A DNA stretch of 64,000 bases from Pseudomonas sp. Irchel 3E13. GTDB taxonomy: Bacteria; Pseudomonadota; Gammaproteobacteria; Pseudomonadales; Pseudomonadaceae. The notes below the pieces were generated by a model. The model was not told the DNA's origin and made no database searches. It worked only from the letters and a program-made list of their open reading frames with translations. The position numbers and the translations under genes were made by a program. The stretch is from assembly GCF_900187455.1 (NCBI RefSeq), contig NZ_FYDX01000016.1, forward strand, positions 1 to 64,000. Direction: 5' to 3'. This document shows, piece by piece, positions 7,907 to 16,217 of the stretch. Position 1 is the first letter of the stretch. Every line of letters starts with the position of its first letter.

Positions 7907-7972
7907 AAATATCCACCTTTTACCAAAGGAGCAATTAAGCTACTCAAGGTGAATTCTTGATGTTAAGTCTTT

Positions 7973-8008
7973 GGTTGATTCGGATATTTATTAATATCCG
8001 AATCAACC
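7973..8008. repeat. 15-bp perfect hairpin just after the oprD stop
   Basis: GGTTGATTCGGATAT at 7973-7987 and its exact complement ATATCCGAATCAACC at 7994-8008 enclose a six-base loop. It starts seven bases after the oprD stop codon on the minus strand. It lacks a T-tract; the true terminator is at 7883-7906. It could protect the mRNA 3' end or be an operator. Confidence 0.7.
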
Positions 8009-8015
8009 GGTGCGA

Positions 8016-9359
8016 TTACAGAATCGAGAGTGGGTACTCCACGATCACACGAGTTTCATCCAGATCCGATTCAAACGCAGTGGCGCGAGTAGTGGCCTGG
8101 CGCAACCGGAAGGACAGGTCTTTGGCTGGACCTGTTTGTACGACGTATTTGACCTCGACATCACGCTCCCAACGCTTCTGATTGGTGAGTGGATCGCCGT
8201 TATTGTCAGTGCGCATGTAGAACTGGTTGGCGTTCGAGTAGTCTGCGCCTGAGCCTCTGGCGTAGCGGGTCATGAACGAAAGTCCAGGAATGCCGTAGCT
8301 AGACATGTTCAGGTCATAGCGCAGCATCCAGGAGCGTTCCTTCGGAGAGTTGAAGTCGCTGTATTGGATCGAGTTGTCGACGAAAATGGAATCCGACTGA
8401 CGCAGATAATCGAAGTCGTCATCGCCGTTGTTGCGCTGGTGCGACAGTGCGAGGGTATGAGCACCATAACGTACTCCGACCTTAGCACTCCAGATGTTGT
8501 TATCGAACTCACCCAGGCGTCGCTTGCCCTCATCTACAGCCTTGTAATAATTGAAGCCACCGAGCAGCGCGAGGTTGTCGCTCAGTGGGTAAACGACGCT
8601 GGTGCCAGCGTAGTATTGATTCCAGACATCTTTCAGTTGACTGGCGTATACGCTCACGGTGACATTGTCGTTGACCTGATAGTCGCCACCACCGTAACCG
8701 ATCCAAGGCGAGTTTACCGGGCCGCCATAGAAGGTAACGAAGTTATCGTTCAGGTTGCTGGAAACCGGCTGGCTCATCGCATGCAGTCGACCCCCCTGCA
8801 GGGTGAGGCCCTGGATGCTGGTGTTTTCAACCGTCACACCACGGAAACTCTCTGGCAGCAGGCGAGAGTCGCCCGATGCAACCACGGGCGTCGATGGAAA
8901 AACATCACCCACCTTCACCACGGTATCGAACAAGCGGACTTTTGCTGCGCCACCAACCTTGGTGTACTCATCGCGAGCTTCGCCCTTGTTATCAACGGGA
9001 AGCACGTCGAAGGAGCTTCGGCCGCCGTTGCGTCCGTCGCCGGTATCAAGCTTGAGGCCGATCATAGCGAAGGCATCAACACCAAATCCGACTGTACCTT
9101 GGGTAAACCCGGAGTTGAATTTGGAAATGATCGCGTGTGCCCAGGCTTCGGAATAGCCATTGGTATTGCCCTTGCCGCTATTATAGGTAGGGGCAGAACC
9201 ATCGCGATTATCACGATTGAAGTAGAAGTTTCTGTTCAGGACAGTGAGGCTACTGCCTTCAATAAAGCCTTCCGGCTTTTCTTCAGCTTGTGCCGAGATA
9301 GCATAGCTTCCAGAGAGCGCAGAAACTGCGGCCAGATAAAGTGGTACCTTAATTCTCAT
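8016..9359 (-). CDS. OprD-family outer-membrane porin
   Basis: 447 residues from ATG 9357-9359 (MRIKVPLYLAAVSALS), with AAGGAG six to seven bases upstream; the longer open frame has no such site. A signal peptide ends at AISAQA-EE, and GFIEGSSLTVLNRNFYFNRD is the classic start of mature OprD/Opd porins. The end YPLSIL is a beta-strand terminus. These 18-strand channels take up basic amino acids or small organic acids. It is divergent from czcCBA, and each gene has its own CzcR-type box in the shared 405-base intergenic region. In P. aeruginosa, CzcR lowers oprD expression, so coupled porin control is plausible; the substrate here is unknown. Confidence 0.88.
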   Translation of the reverse strand: MRIKVPLYLAAVSALSGSYAISAQAEEKPEGFIEGSSLTVLNRNFYFNRDNRDGSAPTYNSGKGNTNGYSEAWAHAIISKFNSGFTQGTVGFGVDAFAMIGLKLDTGDGRNGGRSSFDVLPVDNKGEARDEYTKVGGAAKVRLFDTVVKVGDVFPSTPVVASGDSRLLPESFRGVTVENTSIQGLTLQGGRLHAMSQPVSSNLNDNFVTFYGGPVNSPWIGYGGGDYQVNDNVTVSVYASQLKDVWNQYYAGTSVVYPLSDNLALLGGFNYYKAVDEGKRRLGEFDNNIWSAKVGVRYGAHTLALSHQRNNGDDDFDYLRQSDSIFVDNSIQYSDFNSPKERSWMLRYDLNMSSYGIPGLSFMTRYARGSGADYSNANQFYMRTDNNGDPLTNQKRWERDVEVKYVVQTGPAKDLSFRLRQATTRATAFESDLDETRVIVEYPLSIL

Positions 9360-9460
9360 TCGATGCTCCTTTGATTTATGGCAGCTTTTATTATGTTTTA
9401 CTTGCGCGGGCGTCTTTATATGTTCTAACCCGGCAGCGCGCCTAGCGTAGCGCCGAGCTA

Positions 9461-9515
9461 ATATTTGCAGGGCAAAGATAACGAGAGGGTGATAGATCAA
9501 TTACAATTTCGTCAT
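9461..9515 (-). promoter_or_regulatory. CzcR-type box upstream of oprD
   Basis: TTACAATTTCGTCAT at 9501-9515 matches the island consensus. Read towards oprD, an AT-rich hexamer AAATAT lies 34 bases beyond the box (9466-9461). This is the same geometry as at the czcC and DUF2790 promoters. Whether it activates or represses the porin cannot be told from sequence. Confidence 0.5.
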
Positions 9516-9624
9516 CTGTTCGTTATCTTTCTCGGTTTTACGCGTGCTACTCATTTGCCTGGTCTGTAATAAAATCCGTCACATGGGCCGATTTCTTCAG
9601 TGTTTACAGGTGATACCGGCATTT

Positions 9625-9679
9625 CTTACGAAATTGTAATTTTCTAGCCACCCCTCTGATAGCTGCCGCTGATTAGAGT
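9625..9679 (+). promoter_or_regulatory. CzcR-type box and -10 of the czcCBA operon
   Basis: CTTACGAAATTGTAA at 9625-9639 is a good copy of the box. A -10-like hexamer TAGAGT follows at 9674-9679, 34 bases after the box, giving a start near 9686 and a leader of about 80 bases before the GTG of czcC. The same hexamer at nearly the same distance occurs upstream of the DUF2790 gene at 15,695. Confidence 0.6.
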
Positions 9680-9764
9680 GCCATCACCTAATCCAGTGGG
9701 GCTTGGCAGCTGATTCCGCGTTCTCGCCAAGCTTTATCAAAGTTTGTGCACGAGGACTATCAAA

Positions 9765-11036
9765 GTGCCCCGGTATAACCGCAATATTTTAACCAAGACC
9801 TCTGTCTCGCCCTGGAAGATCGCTGCGCTCTGTGTGGCTATCTCCGGATTGATGGCACCTGGTGCATTTGCTCAAAGCATCAGCTTGCCGCAAGCACTCT
9901 CCACAGCAATGGATGCCAACCCAGATCTCGCTGCAGCTAGACAGGAGATTGGGATAGCGGACGGCGCCCGCAAGCAGGCTGGGCTTATCCCCAACCCCGA
10001 AATTTCGTACGACGTTGAGGACACTCGTCGGAGCAACAGCCAAACGACCGTTACGCTTAGCCAGACGCTCGAGCTTGGTGGTAAGCGGGGTGCCCGCGTT
10101 GAAGTCGCCACCTACGGCCAAACTGTCGCGCAGTTGGAGTTAGATCGTCGTGTAAACGGACTGCGGGCTGACGTCGTTCAGGCTTTTTACGCAGCCCTGC
10201 GGGCCCAGACTGGGTTGGATTTGGCTAAACAATCTCTGGAGTTGACTGAGCGTGGCCTTCGGGTTGTCGATGGACGCGTCCGCGCAGGTAAGTCTTCCCC
10301 TGTGGAGTCCACGCGTGCCCAGGTGCAACTGGCCGAAGCCAAGCTGCAGGTTCGCCGCGCTGAAACGGAGAAAGCGAACGCCTACCAGCAGCTCAGCCAA
10401 ATTACTGGTAGCTCGGTGACCGTATTTGATCGTCTGGACTCTCCGACCCTGTCTCCGGGGGTGCCTCCTCAGACGGAAGAACTGCTTTCGAAACTCGATC
10501 AGACTGCCGAGATGCGTCAGGCAGTAGTGCAGATCGACAAGAGCGACGCCTCGCTTGGTGCAGAAAGAGCACAACGTATTCCGAACCTAACGGTGAGTGT
10601 GGGTAGCCAATACGACCGCTCCGTGCGTGAGCGTATCAATTTGGTTGGACTGTCCATGCCACTACCTCTGTTTGATCGTAATCAGGGCAACATTCTTTCC
10701 GCTTCTCGACGTGCAGATCAGGCCCGAGACCAGCGTAACGCTGTGGAACTGCGACTTCGTTCGGAAACCCAGACCGCACTGAACCAGTGGACCACCGCCA
10801 TGCAAGAGGTTGAGTCCTACGACAAGACCATTCTGCCGTCTGCCCAGCAGGCTGTGGAAACCGCAACCCGCGGATTCGAGATGGGCAAATTCGGCTTCAT
10901 CGAGGTGCTGGATGCCCAGCGCACTTTGATCCTCGCGCGTGGCCAGTACCTCGACTCGCTGGCAGCTGCGACCAATGCGCGTGCGCAGGTGGAAAGGGTT
11001 TATGGCGACGTTGGTACGAGTGCCGGCGTTCGCTGA
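9765..11036 (+). CDS. czcC: CzcC outer-membrane channel of a heavy-metal RND pump
   Basis: 423 residues from a GTG at 9765, with GAGGA at 9752-9756 at a good distance; an earlier TTG (9744) is less likely. A signal peptide (ALCVAISGLMAPGAFAQ) is followed by two TolC-type repeats. Typical features are the start SLPQALSTAMDANPDLAAARQEIG and the end GFIEVLDAQRTLILARGQYLDSLAAATNARAQVERVYGD. It forms the trimeric duct that carries Zn, Cd and Co across the outer membrane with CzcA and CzcB. It is the first gene of czcCBA, 66 bases before czcB. Confidence 0.93.
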   Translation: MPRYNRNILTKTSVSPWKIAALCVAISGLMAPGAFAQSISLPQALSTAMDANPDLAAARQEIGIADGARKQAGLIPNPEISYDVEDTRRSNSQTTVTLSQTLELGGKRGARVEVATYGQTVAQLELDRRVNGLRADVVQAFYAALRAQTGLDLAKQSLELTERGLRVVDGRVRAGKSSPVESTRAQVQLAEAKLQVRRAETEKANAYQQLSQITGSSVTVFDRLDSPTLSPGVPPQTEELLSKLDQTAEMRQAVVQIDKSDASLGAERAQRIPNLTVSVGSQYDRSVRERINLVGLSMPLPLFDRNQGNILSASRRADQARDQRNAVELRLRSETQTALNQWTTAMQEVESYDKTILPSAQQAVETATRGFEMGKFGFIEVLDAQRTLILARGQYLDSLAAATNARAQVERVYGDVGTSAGVR

Positions 11037-11102
11037 ACAGGACACACAATTCTTGAGCACTGGTTTTGAAAAACGCGGTGCCTACGATCAGCAGGAGTAG
11101 CA

Positions 11103-12353
11103 ATGGATAACAAACGCAAGATCGCCCTCGCGGTTGCCGCTGTGGCAGCCCTCGGATTTGGCAGCCTTGCCTGGGATAGCAGTTCCGAGTTGCAGGCAGC
11201 CGGCGCTGCCGAGCACGGCGCTAACGATGGCCATGGCGACGAAAAAAAGACCACTTCATCCGCCCAAAAGGCTGGTGATGAGGGGCATGGTGAAGAAGGC
11301 CATAGCGAAGAGGGTGGAGAGGAAGAGGGCAAGCTGACGCTCAGTGCCGAGCAGATCAAAGCAGCCGGTGTCGTCTTGGAGTCTGCAGCTCCTCGTGACC
11401 TGGGCACAATTGTGAGTTTCCCAGGCGAGATTCGCTTCGATGAAGACCGCACTGCACACGTTGTTCCTCGTGTACCGGGTGTTGTGGAAACTGTTCAGGC
11501 CAACTTGGGCGAGACGGTCAAGAAGGGCCAAGTCCTCGCTGTGATCGCTAGCCAACAGATCTCTGATCTGCGCAGTGAGCAACAAGCCGCACAGCGTCGC
11601 CTAGAACTGGCCCGCGTGACCTTCGACCGTGAGAAACAGCTGTGGCAGGACAAGATCTCTGCCGAGCAGGATTACCTCCAGGCACGCCAGGCGCTGCAGG
11701 AGGCCGAGATCTCGCTGGCCAACGCCAAGCAGAAGGTCGGCGCGATCGGTGCCTCGGTCAATTCCGTTGGCGGTAATCGCTACGAGCTTCGCGCCCCCTT
11801 TGACGCTGTGGTGGTGGAGAAGCATCTGACCATGGGTGAAGTCGTCAGCGAGGCGACCAACGCCTTCATTCTCTCCGACCTCAACCAAGTCTGGGCCACC
11901 TTCGCAGTTCCTCCTACCGACTTGGGCAAGGTCGTGACTGGCCGCGCCGTGAAGGTTTCTTCGCCTGACATGAACGTCTCGGTCGACGGCAAGGTGGGTT
12001 ATGTCGGCAGCCTGTTGGGCGAGCAAAACCGTGCAGCGACCGTCCGCGTGACCCTGACCAACCCTAGCGGCGCTTGGAGACCAGGTCTGTTCGTGAACAT
12101 CGCGGTCACCTCTCAGACTGATCGAGTCGCCGTTGCAGTTCCTGAAAGCGCCGTACAGACCGTGGAAGACAAACCTTCGGTATTCGTGCGTACCCCAGAG
12201 GGCTTTGACACTCGCCCGGTAAAAACCGGCCGCCGCGACAATGGGTATGTGGAAATCACCGACGGCATCGAAGCCGGCGCCCAGGTTGCAGCCAGTGGCA
12301 GCTTCACACTCAAGTCCGAGCTTGGCAAAGCATCTGCCGAGCACGGGCACTGA
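11103..12353 (+). CDS. czcB: CzcB periplasmic adaptor of the metal RND pump
   Basis: 416 residues, ATG preceded by AGGAGTAGCA. An N-terminal signal/anchor (about 5-25) is followed by a His/Glu/Gly-rich segment (about 35-75, e.g. GHGEEGHSEEGGEEEG), typical of zinc- and cobalt-binding adaptors. A split lipoyl-like part (VPRVPGVVETVQANLGETVKKGQVLAVIAS and RAPFDAVVVEK), a coiled-coil hairpin between them and a beta-barrel complete the fold. It links CzcA to CzcC and can hand over metal ions through the acidic/His segment. Confidence 0.93.
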   Translation: MDNKRKIALAVAAVAALGFGSLAWDSSSELQAAGAAEHGANDGHGDEKKTTSSAQKAGDEGHGEEGHSEEGGEEEGKLTLSAEQIKAAGVVLESAAPRDLGTIVSFPGEIRFDEDRTAHVVPRVPGVVETVQANLGETVKKGQVLAVIASQQISDLRSEQQAAQRRLELARVTFDREKQLWQDKISAEQDYLQARQALQEAEISLANAKQKVGAIGASVNSVGGNRYELRAPFDAVVVEKHLTMGEVVSEATNAFILSDLNQVWATFAVPPTDLGKVVTGRAVKVSSPDMNVSVDGKVGYVGSLLGEQNRAATVRVTLTNPSGAWRPGLFVNIAVTSQTDRVAVAVPESAVQTVEDKPSVFVRTPEGFDTRPVKTGRRDNGYVEITDGIEAGAQVAASGSFTLKSELGKASAEHGH

Positions 12354-12377
12354 TGCGAACTGACAGGATGATTTCTC

Positions 12378-15300
12378 ATGTTTGAACGTATCATCAGATT
12401 TGCCATTGAGCAGCGCATCGTCGTAATGATCGCTGTTCTGATCATGGCCGGCATCGGCATTTACAGCTATCAGAAGCTGCCGATCGATGCGGTACCCGAC
12501 ATTACCAACGTCCAGGTGCAGATCAACGCTTCAGCGCCTGGCTATTCGCCTTTGGAAACCGAACAGCGGATCACGTTTCCTGTTGAAACGGCCATGGCCG
12601 GTCTCCCGGGCCTTCAGCAGACCCGTTCCCTGTCTCGCTCTGGCCTGTCTCAGGTCACCGTGATCTTCAAGGACGGCACGGACATCTTCTTTGCTCGCCA
12701 GTTGATCAACGAGCGATTGCAGGTTGCGAAGGAACAGCTGCCAGAGGGTGTAGAGGCCGTAATGGGTCCGGTATCCACCGGTCTTGGCGAGATCTTCCTG
12801 TGGACCGTCGAAGCCGAAGATGGCGCAGTCAAAGAGGACGGTACACCGTACACGCCCACCGACCTGCGGGTAATCCAGGACTGGATCATCAAGCCTCAAC
12901 TGCGCAACGTCCCAGGTGTGGCCGAGATCAATACCATTGGTGGCTACGCCAAGCAGTTCCTGGTCGCGCCGGATCCGAAGCGCCTTGCTACCTACAAGCT
13001 AACCCTCAACGACCTGGTCGCAGCGCTGGAGAGCAACAACGCCAACGTTGGCGCCGGTTACATCGAGCGTAATGGTGAGCAGTTGCTCATCCGTGCGCCG
13101 GGTCAGCTAGGCAACATCGAAGACATCGCCAACATCGTGATCTCCAGTGTGGATGGCGCTCCTATTCGCATCAGCAACGTCGCTGATGTCAGCATCGGCA
13201 AAGAACTCCGTACAGGTGCTGCCACTGAGAACGGCCGCGAGGTCGTGCTCGGTACCGTATTTATGCTGATCGGTGAAAACAGCCGTACCGTGTCCCAAGC
13301 TGTCGCTGCCAAGCTGGCTGACATCAATCGCACCCTGCCAAAGGGCGTGGTCGCCGTAACTGTTTACGACCGTACCAACCTGGTTGAAAAAGCTATTGCG
13401 ACGGTGAAGAAGAACCTGGTGGAAGGTGCGATCCTGGTAATCGCCATTCTGTTCCTGTTCCTCGGTAACATCCGTGCAGCACTGATCACCGCGATGGTGA
13501 TCCCGCTGTCCATGCTGTTCACCTTCACGGGTATGTTCAACAACAAGGTCAGTGCCAACCTAATGAGTTTAGGGGCGCTCGACTTCGGCATCATCGTAGA
13601 CGGTGCCGTGGTTATCGTGGAAAACGCGATCCGTCGCCTGGCTCATGCACAGCACAAGCATGGCCGCATGCTAACCAAAGCCGAGCGCTTCCATGAGGTC
13701 TTCGCTGCCGCGGGTGAAGCTCGCCGGCCACTGATCTTCGGCCAGTTGATCATCATGGTGGTTTACCTGCCGATCTTCGCCCTCACCGGCGTCGAAGGCA
13801 AAATGTTCCACCCCATGGCCTTCACCGTCGTGATGGCGCTTCTGGGTGCAATGATTCTTTCCGTCACCTTCGTACCTGCGGCCATCGCCATGTTTGTCAC
13901 TGGCAAGGTCAAGGAAGAGGAAGGTGTGGTGATGCGCACTGCGCGGCGCCGTTATGAGCCGGTTCTGCAATGGGTACTTGGGCATCGGAATATTGCTTTC
14001 TCGGCCGCAGTAGTCTTGGTCGTGCTGAGCGGTGTGCTTGCAAGTCGTATGGGTAGCGAATTCATCCCTAGTCTGAGTGAGGGGGACTTTGCTATGCAGG
14101 CCTTGCGTGTGCCTGGGACGAGCTTGAGCCAGTCTGTTGAAATGCAACAGCGCCTTGAGAAGGCCGTGATTGAACAGGTGCCGGAAGTAGAGAGGATGTT
14201 TGCGCGTTCGGGCACGGCAGAAATTGCATCTGACCCGATGCCGCCCAATATCTCCGACGCCTACATCATGCTCAAACCTAAGGACCAGTGGCCCGACCCC
14301 AAGAAGCCTCGCGATGAGCTGATTGCTGAAGTGCAGAAAGCTGCTGCCAACGTTCCAGGCAGCAACTATGAGTTGTCCCAGCCCATCCAACTGCGTTTCA
14401 ACGAGTTGATTTCCGGCGTTCGAAGCGACGTCGCTGTGAAAGTTTTTGGCGACGACATGGGTGTGCTCAACAGCACGGCTAACAAGATTGCCTCAGCGCT
14501 CAAGGCGGTACCGGGCTCTTCGGAGGTCAAGGTTGAACAGACCACCGGCCTGCCGGTGCTGACTATCAACATTGATCGTGAGAAAGCCGCACGCTACGGT
14601 CTGAACATTGCGGATGTTCAGAACTCGATCGCCATCGCTGTCGGTGGCCGTACGGCCGGCACGTTGTATGAAGGTGACCGTCGCTTCGACATGGTGGTGC
14701 GCCTGCCTGAGGCCGTGCGTACCGATGTAGCAGGTATGTCCAGCCTTCTGATCCCTGTGCCGGCCAATGCCTCTCAAGGCGCCAATCAGATTGGATTCAT
14801 CCCGTTGTCGCAGGTCGCCAACCTGGACCTGCAACTGGGTCCGAACCAGATCAGCCGCGAGAACGGCAAGCGTCTGGTGATCGTCAGTGCCAACGTCCGG
14901 GGCCGCGACCTTGGGTCGTTCGTTGAAGAGGCCAGCGCGTCCCTGGCAACGAATGTGGAGATCCCCGCCGGCTACTGGACCAATTGGGGTGGTCAGTTCG
15001 AGCAGTTGCAGTCGGCTGCCAAACGTCTGCAGATTGTCGTTCCGGTCGCTTTGCTGCTGGTCATGACCTTGCTGTTCCTGATGTTCAATAACCTCAAAGA
15101 CGGCATGCTGGTCTTTACCGGCATTCCATTCGCTCTCACTGGTGGGGTCATGGCGTTGTGGCTGCGGGACATCCCATTGTCGATCTCCGCAGGTGTTGGC
15201 TTCATTGCGCTCTCAGGTGTGGCGGTGCTTAACGGCCTGGTGATGATTGCTTTCATCCGAGGCCTGCGAGAGGAAGGACGCACGCTCAGACAAGCCGTCG

Positions 15301-15539
15301 ATGAGGGCGCTCTGACTCGACTTCGCCCCGTTCTGATGACTGCCTTGGTTGCATCACTGGGCTTCATCCCGATGGCCTTGGCCACTGGTACCGGGGCAGA
15401 AGTTCAGCGGCCACTGGCGACGGTGGTGATCGGTGGGATCTTGTCTTCCACGGCGCTGACCTTGCTGGTACTTCCCGCCCTGTATCATTGGGCGCACCGC
15501 AAGGATGAAGACGGCGATGAGGTCGAAGTCGTCAACTGA
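12378..15539 (+). CDS. czcA: CzcA inner-membrane RND metal pump
   Basis: 1053 residues, usual for the heavy-metal (HME) RND family, starting MFERIIRFAIEQRIVVMIAV. The signature DFGIIVDGAVVIVEN at 402-416 is the HME1 form, linked to Zn, Co and Cd rather than Cu/Ag. Twelve membrane segments are in the usual places: one near residue 15, five around 335-540, one near 560-575 and five near the C-terminus. It uses the proton gradient to drive metal ions from the periplasm through CzcB and CzcC. It follows czcB by 24 bases and is ended by the terminator at 15,551. Confidence 0.95.
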   Translation: MFERIIRFAIEQRIVVMIAVLIMAGIGIYSYQKLPIDAVPDITNVQVQINASAPGYSPLETEQRITFPVETAMAGLPGLQQTRSLSRSGLSQVTVIFKDGTDIFFARQLINERLQVAKEQLPEGVEAVMGPVSTGLGEIFLWTVEAEDGAVKEDGTPYTPTDLRVIQDWIIKPQLRNVPGVAEINTIGGYAKQFLVAPDPKRLATYKLTLNDLVAALESNNANVGAGYIERNGEQLLIRAPGQLGNIEDIANIVISSVDGAPIRISNVADVSIGKELRTGAATENGREVVLGTVFMLIGENSRTVSQAVAAKLADINRTLPKGVVAVTVYDRTNLVEKAIATVKKNLVEGAILVIAILFLFLGNIRAALITAMVIPLSMLFTFTGMFNNKVSANLMSLGALDFGIIVDGAVVIVENAIRRLAHAQHKHGRMLTKAERFHEVFAAAGEARRPLIFGQLIIMVVYLPIFALTGVEGKMFHPMAFTVVMALLGAMILSVTFVPAAIAMFVTGKVKEEEGVVMRTARRRYEPVLQWVLGHRNIAFSAAVVLVVLSGVLASRMGSEFIPSLSEGDFAMQALRVPGTSLSQSVEMQQRLEKAVIEQVPEVERMFARSGTAEIASDPMPPNISDAYIMLKPKDQWPDPKKPRDELIAEVQKAAANVPGSNYELSQPIQLRFNELISGVRSDVAVKVFGDDMGVLNSTANKIASALKAVPGSSEVKVEQTTGLPVLTINIDREKAARYGLNIADVQNSIAIAVGGRTAGTLYEGDRRFDMVVRLPEAVRTDVAGMSSLLIPVPANASQGANQIGFIPLSQVANLDLQLGPNQISRENGKRLVIVSANVRGRDLGSFVEEASASLATNVEIPAGYWTNWGGQFEQLQSAAKRLQIVVPVALLLVMTLLFLMFNNLKDGMLVFTGIPFALTGGVMALWLRDIPLSISAGVGFIALSGVAVLNGLVMIAFIRGLREEGRTLRQAVDEGALTRLRPVLMTALVASLGFIPMALATGTGAEVQRPLATVVIGGILSSTALTLLVLPALYHWAHRKDEDGDEVEVVN

Positions 15540-15550
15540 TACTCGTTAAG

Positions 15551-15583
15551 AAAAAGCCCACAATATGCATTGTGGGCTTTTTT
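15551..15583 (+). terminator. Terminator of czcCBA
   Basis: AGCCCACAAT (15,555-15,564) pairs perfectly with ATTGTGGGCT (15,569-15,578) around a four-base loop, followed by T residues. A run of A before the stem makes it possibly bidirectional. Confidence 0.9.
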
Positions 15584-15607
15584 CTATCTGAACTAGTTTA
15601 GCCAACC

Positions 15608-15661
15608 TTACAAAATTGTAAGTCTCTCGTCATGCCGGTGATGTCTGTAGGTTGCTAGAGT
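15608..15661 (+). promoter_or_regulatory. CzcR-type box and -10 of the first DUF2790 gene
   Basis: CTTACAAAATTGTAAG (15,607-15,622) is the most symmetric copy of the island box. TAGAGT at 15,656-15,661 is a -10-like hexamer 33 bases further on, as at czcC. The gene therefore appears to have its own promoter and not to rely on read-through from czcA. Confidence 0.65.
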
Positions 15662-15694
15662 TACATCCGAGAAAGTCTTACATTGAGAGGATGT

Positions 15695-16018
15695 ATGAAG
15701 AAAATTATTGTTGCTGCTGCACTTGTTATTTTTTCAATAGCTTCGCAAGCCAGCACTTTTTCGGAGAAAAGACAGCTGCAATATATCCAGGAGCATCAGA
15801 CTGCTGTTGCAAAGTACGCGGAGAAAAATGGCAAACCTATGCCGGAGATACAGGACTATAAATACGGTATGAAAATTGATGTAGCAAAATTTGTTCGTCA
15901 ATCTCAAGACCCCCGTACCTGCAAGGTTTACTCGCGGTTGATGACCTTCGAAGACTCCCAGGGTACGCTAAAGACAGTCCGTTATTCTCTGTATTCGCAG
16001 TGCGTAAATGATAAGTAG
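15695..16018 (+). CDS. DUF2790 small periplasmic protein, copy 1
   Basis: 107 residues from ATG 15,695, with GAGAGGA just upstream; a TTG twelve bases earlier is less likely. The signal peptide is MKKIIVAAALVIFSIASQAS. The mature part has the family core KPMPEIQDYKYGMKIDVAKFV and two cysteines in RTCKVYSRLMTFEDSQG and YSQCVND, likely one disulphide. DUF2790 proteins are small Pseudomonas periplasmic proteins often next to copper or zinc genes; their function is not established. A paralogue at 27,810 has the same architecture. Confidence 0.8.
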   Translation: MKKIIVAAALVIFSIASQASTFSEKRQLQYIQEHQTAVAKYAEKNGKPMPEIQDYKYGMKIDVAKFVRQSQDPRTCKVYSRLMTFEDSQGTLKTVRYSLYSQCVNDK

Positions 16019-16052
16019 TGTTCGTTTTTCTTCGAAAAATAATCGATTTTAT

Positions 16053-16082
16053 AAATGCCAAGCAATGCTTGGCATTTTTTAT
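16053..16082 (+). terminator. Terminator of the first DUF2790 gene
   Basis: AAATGCCAAGC (16,053-16,063) and GCTTGGCATTT (16,067-16,077) form a perfect stem with a three-base loop, followed by T residues. Confidence 0.9.
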
Positions 16083-16217
16083 TTTCTCTGCAGCTATTTG
16101 GTAACGGCTGGTCTTGTTTTTCGGCGCCTGCGAGTACGTAGTGGAATAAATATCAGGTCACCAGACACGATGCCCAATAACTGCCCCCAAAGGTAGTAGC
16201 CTCAGAAAGGACGAGTT

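Noticed and set aside
8364..9374. 336-codon plus-strand frame
   Set aside because: Antisense of the OprD porin, whose signal peptide and strand pattern are clear.
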